From: an uncultured Roseibium sp.
GTDB lineage: Bacteria; Pseudomonadota; Alphaproteobacteria; Rhizobiales; Stappiaceae
Assembly: GCF_947496995.1 (NCBI RefSeq)
Contig: NZ_CANMFD010000003.1
Span: 124,001 to 188,000 of the forward strand
Direction: 5' to 3'
Length of the DNA: 64,000 nt
Shown in pieces: positions 19,285-28,456 of this stretch. Below the pieces are notes generated by a model. The model had not been told where the DNA came from. It worked only from the letters and a program-made list of their open reading frames with translations, and did no database searches. How positions within the stretch are numbered: the first letter of the stretch is position 1; each line of letters opens with the position of its first letter. A program made the position numbers and the translations under genes.

Positions 19285-20421
19285 TCAGGCGGCAGCGCCG
19301 CCGCTGGCATGCAGCGGTGTCCGCTTTACGTCGCCGAGATCCCGCTTCAGCACCATATCCATGAAACTGGATAACATGGCCTGGTCCAGTTTCGGTCCCA
19401 TCTTCTTCATGATACCGAAGGCGACCCGAGCCGGAACGCCATCCTTGTAGGCCCGTATCTCGGTAAGGGCGGAGAAGATGTCGCAGATCGTCATCAGGCG
19501 GACCTGCGCCGAGATCCGGCTGCCATCCAGCCCCAGCGGGTACCCGGACCCATCCAGATATTCGTGATGCTGGATCGCGATTTTCTTGATTGCGACCGAA
19601 ACTTCCAGGCGTGGCTTGAGGATATCGCGGCCGAATACCGGATGCTTGTTTATGATCTTGCGTTCTTCTTCGGTAAGCTTGTCCGGCTTGTCGAGAATGG
19701 AGAGTGGAATGCGCATCTTGCCGATGTCATGCACCAGCCCCCCGGCGATCACTTCCTTACATTCTTCTTCCGGCCAGCCCAGATGCATGGCGAACATGCC
19801 CGCAACACCGGCCACCATCAGGGAATGACTGTAGGTGCCGCTGTGATGGGTATGCACGGCCTCCAGCCAGGGCGAGAGACCGTGGAGCGAGAGCGCCTCC
19901 AGCAGTTCTTCGGCGCTGGCGTTCAGGAGATTCATCTGGATGGGTGAGCCTTCCACAGCCGAAAGGCAGAGGCTTTGCAGAAACGCGTTGCTTTTCCGGT
20001 AGGCTTCAACGGTTTGCGCGGGCGCATCCTCAGGCAGGGCAGCACAGAGGTCTTCGTTGACGAGAGCGTTGATCCGTTTCAGCAGCAGAATGAGCGGGGC
20101 GTCGCGATCGCATAATTGCGAACTTCCGAGCGCCGCAGCCTGAATGGTCTCTCGGCGGGACTTCCTGTCAACCAGGCAGATGACCGGAACAGAGGCGAGA
20201 TGGTCCCAGGCCGCCTTGAGCGCTGTCAGTCCGGCATCGGTTGCGTCCTGCAATTCCACGACAGCGATTTTTGCGTCCACAACCGTTCGCGGCGACAAGC
20301 TGACCATATCGACCAGCCGCGCGGCGAAGAAAAAAGGGAGCTTGCGCGCAGGTGAATCGACTGGAAGAGGTCCGTCCGAAATCAGAACAATTTCCACTCT
20401 CTGCCCCCAACTCGAGTCCAT
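19285..20421 (-). CDS. HD-GYP domain cyclic-di-GMP phosphodiesterase
   Basis: A 378-residue protein with an uncharacterised N-terminal half (about 1-150, perhaps a degenerate receiver-like domain) and a C-terminal HD-GYP domain. All catalytic signatures are intact: HDIGKMRIP at 231-239, NKHPVFG, QHHEYLDGSGYP (284-295) and the later D in ICDIFSAL. HD-GYP enzymes linearise c-di-GMP to pGpG or GMP. A perfect CtrA box lies 70 bases upstream, which would link expression to the cell cycle and motility programme. Confidence 0.9.
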   Translation of the reverse strand: MDSSWGQRVEIVLISDGPLPVDSPARKLPFFFAARLVDMVSLSPRTVVDAKIAVVELQDATDAGLTALKAAWDHLASVPVICLVDRKSRRETIQAAALGSSQLCDRDAPLILLLKRINALVNEDLCAALPEDAPAQTVEAYRKSNAFLQSLCLSAVEGSPIQMNLLNASAEELLEALSLHGLSPWLEAVHTHHSGTYSHSLMVAGVAGMFAMHLGWPEEECKEVIAGGLVHDIGKMRIPLSILDKPDKLTEEERKIINKHPVFGRDILKPRLEVSVAIKKIAIQHHEYLDGSGYPLGLDGSRISAQVRLMTICDIFSALTEIRAYKDGVPARVAFGIMKKMGPKLDQAMLSSFMDMVLKRDLGDVKRTPLHASGGAAA

Positions 20422-20490
20422 TTAAATGCTCACGACAAGTCTAACCGTTTAATCATGAACAAACTCTAGCAGAGAACGCGCAATTTTCTT

Positions 20491-20505
20491 TAAAATACGC
20501 TTAAA
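20491..20505. promoter_or_regulatory. CtrA box upstream of HD-GYP gene
   Basis: Exact TTAA-N7-TTAA (TTAA 20491-20494 and 20502-20505, spacer AATACGC). It sits between the minus-strand CCA-enzyme gene stop and the HD-GYP start at 20421. CtrA is the alphaproteobacterial master regulator that binds this sequence; occupancy is inferred. Confidence 0.7.
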
Positions 20506-20506
20506 A

Positions 20507-21745
20507 TCATCCTGTAAAGCGCCCCATAAGTTCCTTTTTGCTGAGCAAAAAACCACTTCCGCGCCACTCTTCTTCCAAAGACTTGAGAAAACTACCTAGT
20601 TTAGGGCCTGGCGGATGCCCCGCCCCGATCAGGTCGGCCCCCTTCAGGGGGAACTCCGGCACAGGTTCCGTCCGCAGATCTGAAAGCAGATCGGCAAACC
20701 TGTCATCGCCCGCGGCTTTCCGGGCCCGCAGCTGCGCCCACACCGCGAGCAGCCCGTCGATAGCCCCCTGGCGGCCGAAATCGTAAAGAAGCGCGGCGGC
20801 GGATGGCAGGTTGAGCGGATCTTTCAACCGTTTCATCACCGCCCAGGCGGCTTTCATCCTCTTGCCTTCCGCATTGGAAAGGCGGAGCCGGTCGCAGACC
20901 CGTTCGAGATCCTCGTGAACGAAACCGGCAAGAACGACCAGTGCAAGTTCCGCGTCCCTGGTCTCCGGGGCAAGGTCTTCCAGTCCGCGCAAGGCATCGA
21001 AGTCCTCGATGCGCGCAAGTCCCCCCGTTGCGATTTCCCAGAGCCCGCAGTCGTTCATGAGGCGCACGGCCGGGGCAGCCCGCCGCGCACGCAGGAGACG
21101 GCGCATCTCGTGACCGATCCGTTCGCCGGACAACTGCCGCAGGCCCTCTCTCTGTCGCAAGCAGGCCCCCAATCCGTCCTTGTCCATGTCGCCCTCGCCG
21201 TAGGCGGCAAAGATCCGGAAGAAGCGCAGGATGCGGAGATAGTCTTCGCGGAGGCGCGCATCCGGGTCGCCGATGAAGCGGACGTGCCCGGCAAGACAAT
21301 CCTTCAGGCCGGAAAGAGGATCGTACAGACGGCCATGCCTGTCGGCATAGAGCGCGTTCATGGTGAAATCCCGGCGCTCTGCGTCCCTCACCCAGTTTGT
21401 GCCGAAGACCACCCGCGCCTGGCGTCCGAAGGTCTCCACGTCTTCGCGCAAGGTGGTGACCTCATACGGGAACCCGCGGCTCACGACAGTCACCGTTCCA
21501 TGGTCGAGGCCGGTTCCAATGGCTTTCAGGCCAGCTGCGCGCGCACGCGCCATCACGTCCTGCGGCAAGGCGGTGGTCGCGATATCGACGTCCGGCACCG
21601 GATGCCCCAGAAGCGTATTGCGAATGGCGCCGCCGACGACGCGCGCCTCGTCGCCATCCTGTTCGATGGCGGAGAACACAGCCTGGACAGCCGCGCTCTG
21701 CAGCCAGTCCGCCCGGGCAAGTATGTCGTCCGCAGCAGATGACAT
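20507..21745 (-). CDS. CCA tRNA nucleotidyltransferase / poly(A) polymerase family protein
   Basis: A 412-residue class II nucleotidyltransferase. The head domain has VVGGAIRNTLLG (38-43 core GGAIRN), the metal-binding DVDIAT (52-57) and RRDFTMNALYAD. The chain ends with the alpha-rich RNA-binding part. The short alphaproteobacterial form is generally the CCA-adding enzyme, but poly(A) polymerase cannot be excluded. Start at 21745 is preferred because it begins 5 bases past the stop of the DUF6111 gene; the frame is open upstream but overlaps that gene. Confidence 0.88.
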   Translation of the reverse strand: MSSAADDILARADWLQSAAVQAVFSAIEQDGDEARVVGGAIRNTLLGHPVPDVDIATTALPQDVMARARAAGLKAIGTGLDHGTVTVVSRGFPYEVTTLREDVETFGRQARVVFGTNWVRDAERRDFTMNALYADRHGRLYDPLSGLKDCLAGHVRFIGDPDARLREDYLRILRFFRIFAAYGEGDMDKDGLGACLRQREGLRQLSGERIGHEMRRLLRARRAAPAVRLMNDCGLWEIATGGLARIEDFDALRGLEDLAPETRDAELALVVLAGFVHEDLERVCDRLRLSNAEGKRMKAAWAVMKRLKDPLNLPSAAALLYDFGRQGAIDGLLAVWAQLRARKAAGDDRFADLLSDLRTEPVPEFPLKGADLIGAGHPPGPKLGSFLKSLEEEWRGSGFLLSKKELMGRFTG

Positions 21746-21749
21746 GGTG

Positions 21750-22010
21750 TTATTCGAACCGTCCGGGAACAAAAACGCCGTCCTGCATTCCGGACGGTGT
21801 GAAGTCCATGCCTTGCGGACCGCGCTCGAGCATGGCCATTCCGGCGAGACCCGCAATGACCAGGACGAGCCCGGCAAGCGTCAGCCAGGCGATCGGCCCC
21901 TTGGACCAGCGATCCGGATGGCCGCCCCGCTTGCTGAGCCACAGCCAGAGCGCGTAGCAGAAGAACGGCAGCAGAAACAGAAACAGGTGCGTAAGGACAA
22001 TTCGAAGCAT
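21750..22010 (-). CDS. DUF6111-type small membrane protein
   Basis: An 86-residue protein with two hydrophobic helices (about 4-26 and 39-60) and a short C-terminal tail, resembling the DUF6111 family of alphaproteobacteria. It overlaps the upstream NUDIX gene by one base and lies 5 bases before the CCA-enzyme start, so it belongs to a four-gene operon. Function unknown. Confidence 0.75.
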   Translation of the reverse strand: MLRIVLTHLFLFLLPFFCYALWLWLSKRGGHPDRWSKGPIAWLTLAGLVLVIAGLAGMAMLERGPQGMDFTPSGMQDGVFVPGRFE

Positions 22011-22702
22011 CAGCGATATACCGTTTCGTAAAAGGAGTGGATGATACCGGCGGTAACACCCCAGATATACCGTTCACCGAAGGGCATGGCGTAAAAGTAG
22101 CGCCGGCGCCCCTCCCAGTTCCGGCTCAACTTCTGGTGGTTGGCGGGGTCCATGAGAAAAGCCAGAGGCACTTCGAATATGTCATCGACTTCCTCCGGAT
22201 TTGGACGGAAAGCGGTTGCCTCCGTGACAGCCCCGACGACCGGAACGACGCGATAGCCGGAGCCGGTCAGGTAGGGTGCCAGGCTGCCGAGAAGCTCGAC
22301 ACGCTTCGGCTGGAGACCGATTTCCTCCTCTGCCTCCCGCAGCGCAGCGGCGACCGGCCCCTCGTCCTGCGGATCGATCTTGCCTCCGGGCAGGGCGATC
22401 TGGCCCGCATGGGAATTCAGATGCCCGGTGCGCTGGGTCAGGATCACATTTGGACCATCCCGGCTGTCAACCAGTCCGATCAGGACGGCGGCATCCCGGG
22501 GCGGGCCCTCCCATCTTGCATAGGGGCCCAGATCCGGGTTGAGAATGTGGTCGCCCGTTTCCAGTTCACGGTTTCGCTCTGAGGCGTCCGCGAGGCGCTC
22601 CCGCAGGTACTGCGCCCAGTCGGATCCGGTACTTGAAGTGTTCACAAGGGGAGCAGTCATGAAGTCAGCCGTCTGGGTTCGTTTCAGGGATCGGGTGTTC
22701 AT
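22010..22702 (-). CDS. NUDIX CoA pyrophosphatase (NudL type)
   Basis: A 230-residue NUDIX hydrolase. The UPF0035 motif typical of coenzyme A diphosphatases (VILTQRTGHLNSHAGQIALPGG) runs into a NUDIX box ending REAEEEIGL. Enzymes of this group split CoA into 3'-phosphoadenosine 5'-phosphate and phosphopantetheine. The start at 22702 overlaps the DUF1285 stop in ATGA; an internal ATG 14 codons on is possible but less coupled. Confidence 0.87.
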   Translation of the reverse strand: MNTRSLKRTQTADFMTAPLVNTSSTGSDWAQYLRERLADASERNRELETGDHILNPDLGPYARWEGPPRDAAVLIGLVDSRDGPNVILTQRTGHLNSHAGQIALPGGKIDPQDEGPVAAALREAEEEIGLQPKRVELLGSLAPYLTGSGYRVVPVVGAVTEATAFRPNPEEVDDIFEVPLAFLMDPANHQKLSRNWEGRRRYFYAMPFGERYIWGVTAGIIHSFYETVYR

Positions 22703-23307
22703 TCCGGCGCGTCGAGCAGGTCGCGAGGCAGGTTGAAAAACGCACCTCCGCTCCAGACCCCCAATGCCACACCATTTCCCTCTTCTCGTTCTTCCAGCAT
22801 GTCCGCAAGCTCATACATCAGGGCGCGCGTGAACAGCGCCTCGAGCCTGCCTCTGACAAGAACATAGGGCTTGAGGCCGCCGCTGTCCGTTTCTTTTTCA
22901 AACCGCAGCGGATGATCGGGTCCCACGGTCACGAGATCCCCGAGATTTGTCCGAAGCGTCACAGCCCGGTTTTCCCCCTCGCCCTCCACCGCCATTTCGA
23001 CGGCGAGCAAAGGTGCATCCTCCACGGTGATGCCGATTTTTTCCACCGGAGTGACCAGATAGTGCCTGCCGTCCGCATCCTTGCGCAACACCGACGCAAA
23101 CAACCTGACGAGCCGTTCGCGGCCGATGGGTGAACCGAGATAGTGCCAGGTTCCGTCCCGCGCGATCCGGATGTCGAGATCCCCGCAGAAGGGCGGATTC
23201 CATTTTTCCACCGGAGGCAGCGCGCGATCCCCGCCATCCGCGCGGCTCATCAGCGCTTTCAGGCCTTCCGGCATCATCTTGCCGATATCGGTGGAACGGT
23301 CGGTCAT
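22699..23307 (-). CDS. DUF1285-family protein
   Basis: A 202-residue soluble protein with the DUF1285 core: CGDLDIRIARDGTWHYLGSPIGRERLVRLFASVLR near residues 40-76 and the C-terminal LYEL/W-rich part. The family is conserved in alphaproteobacteria, usually directly upstream of this NUDIX and CCA-enzyme pair, as here. Function unknown. GGAGAAGAGAAG precedes the ATG. First gene of the operon DUF1285-nudL-DUF6111-cca. Confidence 0.85.
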   Translation of the reverse strand: MTDRSTDIGKMMPEGLKALMSRADGGDRALPPVEKWNPPFCGDLDIRIARDGTWHYLGSPIGRERLVRLFASVLRKDADGRHYLVTPVEKIGITVEDAPLLAVEMAVEGEGENRAVTLRTNLGDLVTVGPDHPLRFEKETDSGGLKPYVLVRGRLEALFTRALMYELADMLEEREEGNGVALGVWSGGAFFNLPRDLLDAPE

Positions 23308-23649
23308 GGATCTTCTCTTCTCCGGCCGGATGTGAGGTTTTCACCGGCGGCAATTTCGCCGCCGCCATCATTCCTACAAGGGAAACACGTGCGAGTCAGG
23401 GCGCAAGGCACCGCGAAATTTAACAGTTCCGATCCTCTCGCAATTGTCATTGTTCTTTTTCAGCCCCGCAAAAGCGCGAGTTTTCCCCAATCCATGGAAA
23501 GATTCTTCGACCTTTCCACTGTATGGCGCACATTTGCGCCTTATCTACCCTTTCATATGGTGTCAGAGTGTTTGAGTCGCAGCAGCCTGAGCAGGGCGCT
23601 TTCCATTCCGGCACGGCCGCCGGAAGATGAATTAAGGGAAAGGTGATTA
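23308..23649. other. Intergenic region between divergent DUF1285 and MoxR operons
   Basis: The two operons diverge here, so both promoters must lie in this gap. A GGCGGC/GCCGCC hairpin (about 23346-23363) is near the DUF1285 end. The centre is AT-richer, but no clear -35/-10 pair or regulator site was recognised. AGGGAAAGG before 23650 is the MoxR ribosome site. No small gene is supported. Confidence 0.5.
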
Positions 23650-24669
<1,020 letters not shown>

Positions 24670-24701
24670 TCCCACCCACACTCTCCCAGGAGCCAGACGG
24701 A

Positions 24702-25625
24702 ATGGATCCCAGTAGCACGACGGCAGGCATTGACCAGGGCACATGGCCGAATGTGATCGGCGAAGCTCGTACAGTCGCGGACGCGCTGCCGGATCTGCTG
24801 GTCGATGCCAACCATGTCGCCAGTTCCATCATCTCCGGATGGCACGGCCGCCGCCGCGCCGGTCCCGGCGAAAGCTTCTGGCAGTTCCGTCCCTTCAACA
24901 TGGGAGAACCGGCAAAGCGCATCGACTGGCGCCGCTCCGCCCGGGACGACAGTCTTTACGTCCGCGAACGGGAATGGGAAGCCGCTCATACGGTCTGGCT
25001 CTGGGCCGATCTTTCCTCGTCGATGGTCTTTCAGTCCCGTCTTGCGGGCGTCAGCAAGCGCGACCGGGCCATCGTGCTCATTCTGGCGCTGGCCGACATG
25101 CTGGCGGAAACCGGCGAACGCATCGGCCTTCCGGGTCTGACACGGCCGTTTTCCGACCGCCGCGCCGCCGAGAGGCTCGCCGACGCCCTGACCCATCTTT
25201 CCAGACCTGTCGCCCTGCCAGACACCATCGCGGTGAAACGCTTTGCGGATGTAGTGCTGATCTCCGACTTCCTCGATCCCCTCGAGGAAATCGCCGAATG
25301 GATCGCCAGACTGGCGGGCACCGGCGCCCGCGGTCATCTGGTCCAGGTGCTCGACCCTATAGAGGAAACCTTTCCCTTTGACGGCCGCGTCGAATTTACC
25401 GACCCGGAAAGAGGCATCCGCCTGACGGCCGGACGGGCCGAGAACTGGCGCGAGGATTACAAGAACAAGCTGGAAGCCCACAGGGCGGAAATCCGGGACA
25501 TGGCCCGCAGGGCTGGATGGACCTATGTTCTTCATCATACGGACCGACCGGCATCCGAACCCTTGCTGGTCTTGCACAGCGCGCTTTCGGGTGCGCTGGA
25601 TGTCATGCAGAGAGGAGGCGTCTGA
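24702..25625 (+). CDS. DUF58-family protein
   Basis: A 307-residue DUF58 protein, nearly always encoded beside MoxR. The signature region is FRPFNMGEPAKRIDWRRSAR followed by DDSLYVREREWE and VWLWADLSSSM, which starts a VWA-like fold with a partial MIDAS (DLSSS). Its role in the MoxR system is unknown; a scaffold or client protein is the usual suggestion. It is soluble in this organism. 32 bases after moxR. Confidence 0.92.
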   Translation: MDPSSTTAGIDQGTWPNVIGEARTVADALPDLLVDANHVASSIISGWHGRRRAGPGESFWQFRPFNMGEPAKRIDWRRSARDDSLYVREREWEAAHTVWLWADLSSSMVFQSRLAGVSKRDRAIVLILALADMLAETGERIGLPGLTRPFSDRRAAERLADALTHLSRPVALPDTIAVKRFADVVLISDFLDPLEEIAEWIARLAGTGARGHLVQVLDPIEETFPFDGRVEFTDPERGIRLTAGRAENWREDYKNKLEAHRAEIRDMARRAGWTYVLHHTDRPASEPLLVLHSALSGALDVMQRGGV

Positions 25626-25628
25626 CCC

Positions 25629-28448
25629 GTGTTAGCCGGTCTGCCCCTGACGTTCACCGCGCCCTGGATCCTGGCGGCGCTCGCCCTTTTGCCGGTCATC
25701 TGGTGGCTGTTGCGGATGACCCCGCCGCGCCCGCGTGAAATCGCCTTTCCGCCCACGCGCCTGCTGCTCGGCATCGATCAGCACGAGGAAACGCCGCAGC
25801 GCAGCCCCTGGTGGCTGACCCTCTTGCGCCTGCTTCTGACCGCCATCCTGATCGTCGCCCTCGCCGGCCCTGTCTGGCGCTCCGCCGAACCGGTCGAAAC
25901 CGGGCAAGGTGTGCTCTGGATGCTGGTGGACAACGGCTGGACCTCCGCGAGAGGCTGGGGCGCGCAGGTGAGCGCGGCCGAGCAGATCCTCATGACTGCC
26001 GAGCAGGACGGCCAGCCGGTGCTGTTTGCCGCCACCGCCGAGGGACCCGCCCAGAATTTCACGCCGGAGGCCGCTGCAAGCGCCCTTGAAAAACTGCGTG
26101 CCCTGGAACCCCGGCCCTATCCGCCACGGCGCAGCGAACTGAACATCGGTCTGCGCGAAGCGGCCCGCTCGTCGCCTCCCGGCGCCGTCGTCTGGCTCTC
26201 CGACAGCACCAGCACCCGGGACAGCTTCCTGACCGATCTCGCGCAAACCATCGGCCAGGTCCCCGTCACGGTTCTGACCGGTCTCGAAACGCCTATGGGC
26301 CTGAAAGATCTGGCGAACGACGCGGACGCGCTTTCACTGACGGTTGTCCGTCATCCGGACCAGCAACTCAGCTCCGCGACCATAAGGGCCCTCGATCTCA
26401 AGGGGCTCGTGCTTGGCGAGGTTCAGGCCAGTTTTGACGCCGATGCCACTGAAACCACGGCCAGCTTCGACCTGCCGAGCGAACTGCGCAACGATATCGC
26501 CCGGGTGGAAATCTCCGGACAGGCAGCGGCCGGGGCCGTGCAACTTGTCGACGACAGCTGGCGCCGACGGACCGTTGGCCTGATTTCCGGCCAGTCCGGC
26601 GATCTCGATCAGCCGCTTCTGTCGCCGGTCTACTACCTTGAGCGCGCACTCGCTCCGTTTTCGGACATCCGCCGTCCCCGGGACAGCGACATCGCCGTAG
26701 CCGTGCCCGCCCTGATCGATCAGGGCATCTCGGTACTGGTACTGGCCGATGTCGGCCGCCTGCCCGACACGACGGTGCAGACCCTGCGCGATTGGGTGCA
26801 GAACGGCGGCACGCTAGTGCGTTTTGCCGGCCCCCGAACCGCCGGCGGCAGCGACGAGCTGATCCCCGTGCGTCTCAGGGCCGGTGACCGCTCACTCGGC
26901 GGTTCCCTCTCCTGGAAACAGCCTCAGCATCTTGCAGCTTTCCCCGAAGGTTCGCCCTTCTCCGGCCTGAAGGTGCCCGAGGAAGTGGCCGTCACCCGTC
27001 AGGTTCTGGCGGAGCCCACGTCCGATCTACCCGACCGCACATGGGCGATGCTGGAGGATGGCACGCCACTGGTCACCGCTGTCTCCATCGGAGCCGGCAG
27101 TGTGGTGCTCTTTCACGTTACCGCGGACTCCTCATGGTCGAACCTGCCGCTGTCCGGCGTTTTCCTGAACATGCTGCGCCGGATCCTCGCCGTCTCCAAT
27201 GTCGCGGCAGCTTCCGAAACCGCCGAGGACGGCACACCGTCCCAGAGTGTTCTGCCGCCGCTGCGCCTTCTCGACGGCTATGGCCGCTTCGGCCCGCCGC
27301 CGGTTGAAGTCACGCCGGTCGGCGCCGCCGCTTTCCGCGAAGCGGAAGCCAGCCGCAGGACACCGCCGGGCCTCTACGGCACGGAAGACGGTTTCCGCGC
27401 GCTGAACCTGATGCAAAGCGACGATGCCCTTCTGCCGCTGGATCTTGCCGCCTTCGAAGGCGACGCCACAGAAGCCCCCTATCCCGCCTCCGATCCTCTG
27501 GACCTCAGATCCGTGTTCTTCACCCTGGCTTTCCTTTTGATGGTCGTCGATGCGATCGCCGTCTTCCTGCTGGCCGGCGGCCTGAGCCGTCTCGGGCTTC
27601 GCGGCAGGGCCGCGAGCATGGCATTTGCCATCGCGGTTGGCGGAATGGCATTGGCGGCTGTCACGCCCGATGCCGCCCGTGCACAGTCCACTTCAGCGGA
27701 CGTGCAGGCTCTGGAATCGACCCTGCAGACCCGGCTCGCCTATGTGCTGACCGGCAATCCGGAAATCGACGACACCAGCGCCGCAGGCCTCTCCGGCCTG
27801 ACCCAGTTCCTCGCCGAGCGCACCGCTCTTGAACCAGGATCGCCGATTGCAATTGATATCGCCAGAGACGAACTGTCCTTTTATTCCCTGCTCTATTGGC
27901 CGATCGATCCGGCCGCGGACAAACCCGACGACGCAACGATCGCGCGCATCGACACCTTCATGCGCAATGGCGGCACGATCCTGTTCGACACGCGCGACCA
28001 TATCAACGCGACCGCCAACGAATTTGCCTCCACACCGGCAACCCTCAAACTGCGTGAGATTCTCGAAGACCTGGATGTCCCGCCGCTTGAGCCGGTTCCC
28101 CTCGATCATGTGCTGACCAAGGCGTTTTATCTGCTTGATTCATTTCCCGGCCGTTATGCGACCAGCCCCTTGTGGGTGGAAAGCCTGGAGGAAAGCACGG
28201 CAAGGGGTGATCGACCAGTGCGCGCCGGCGACGGGGTTTCCCCCATCCTGATCACCGGAAATGACTTTGCCGCCGCCTGGGCGATTTCCGAGACCGGAGA
28301 ATTCATGTTTCCGACGGTGCCGAACAGTCTGTCGCAGCGCGACTATGCCTTCCGGTCCGGCGTCAACATCGTCATGTACGGCCTGACCGGCAACTACAAA
28401 GCCGACCAGGTGCATATCCCTGCCCTGCTCGAACGGCTTGGACAATAG
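25629..28448 (+). CDS. DUF4159-domain BatA-like membrane protein (GTG start)
   Basis: A 939-residue inner-membrane protein. An aerotolerance-regulator (BatA) type N-terminus has helices at about 5-24 and 55-77. A long periplasmic or cytoplasmic middle part includes a ThuA/GATase-like stretch (SVLVLADVGRLPDT..TLRDWVQNGGTLVRFAG). A helix pair near 620-680 leads into the C-terminal DUF4159 (SLLYWPIDPAADKP, FMRNGGTILFDTRDH). The GTG at 25629 follows a strong GAGAGGAGG site 3 bases after the DUF58 stop region. Likely a structural partner of MoxR-DUF58. Confidence 0.9.
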   Translation: MLAGLPLTFTAPWILAALALLPVIWWLLRMTPPRPREIAFPPTRLLLGIDQHEETPQRSPWWLTLLRLLLTAILIVALAGPVWRSAEPVETGQGVLWMLVDNGWTSARGWGAQVSAAEQILMTAEQDGQPVLFAATAEGPAQNFTPEAAASALEKLRALEPRPYPPRRSELNIGLREAARSSPPGAVVWLSDSTSTRDSFLTDLAQTIGQVPVTVLTGLETPMGLKDLANDADALSLTVVRHPDQQLSSATIRALDLKGLVLGEVQASFDADATETTASFDLPSELRNDIARVEISGQAAAGAVQLVDDSWRRRTVGLISGQSGDLDQPLLSPVYYLERALAPFSDIRRPRDSDIAVAVPALIDQGISVLVLADVGRLPDTTVQTLRDWVQNGGTLVRFAGPRTAGGSDELIPVRLRAGDRSLGGSLSWKQPQHLAAFPEGSPFSGLKVPEEVAVTRQVLAEPTSDLPDRTWAMLEDGTPLVTAVSIGAGSVVLFHVTADSSWSNLPLSGVFLNMLRRILAVSNVAAASETAEDGTPSQSVLPPLRLLDGYGRFGPPPVEVTPVGAAAFREAEASRRTPPGLYGTEDGFRALNLMQSDDALLPLDLAAFEGDATEAPYPASDPLDLRSVFFTLAFLLMVVDAIAVFLLAGGLSRLGLRGRAASMAFAIAVGGMALAAVTPDAARAQSTSADVQALESTLQTRLAYVLTGNPEIDDTSAAGLSGLTQFLAERTALEPGSPIAIDIARDELSFYSLLYWPIDPAADKPDDATIARIDTFMRNGGTILFDTRDHINATANEFASTPATLKLREILEDLDVPPLEPVPLDHVLTKAFYLLDSFPGRYATSPLWVESLEESTARGDRPVRAGDGVSPILITGNDFAAAWAISETGEFMFPTVPNSLSQRDYAFRSGVNIVMYGLTGNYKADQVHIPALLERLGQ

Positions 28449-28456
28449 GAACCCCG

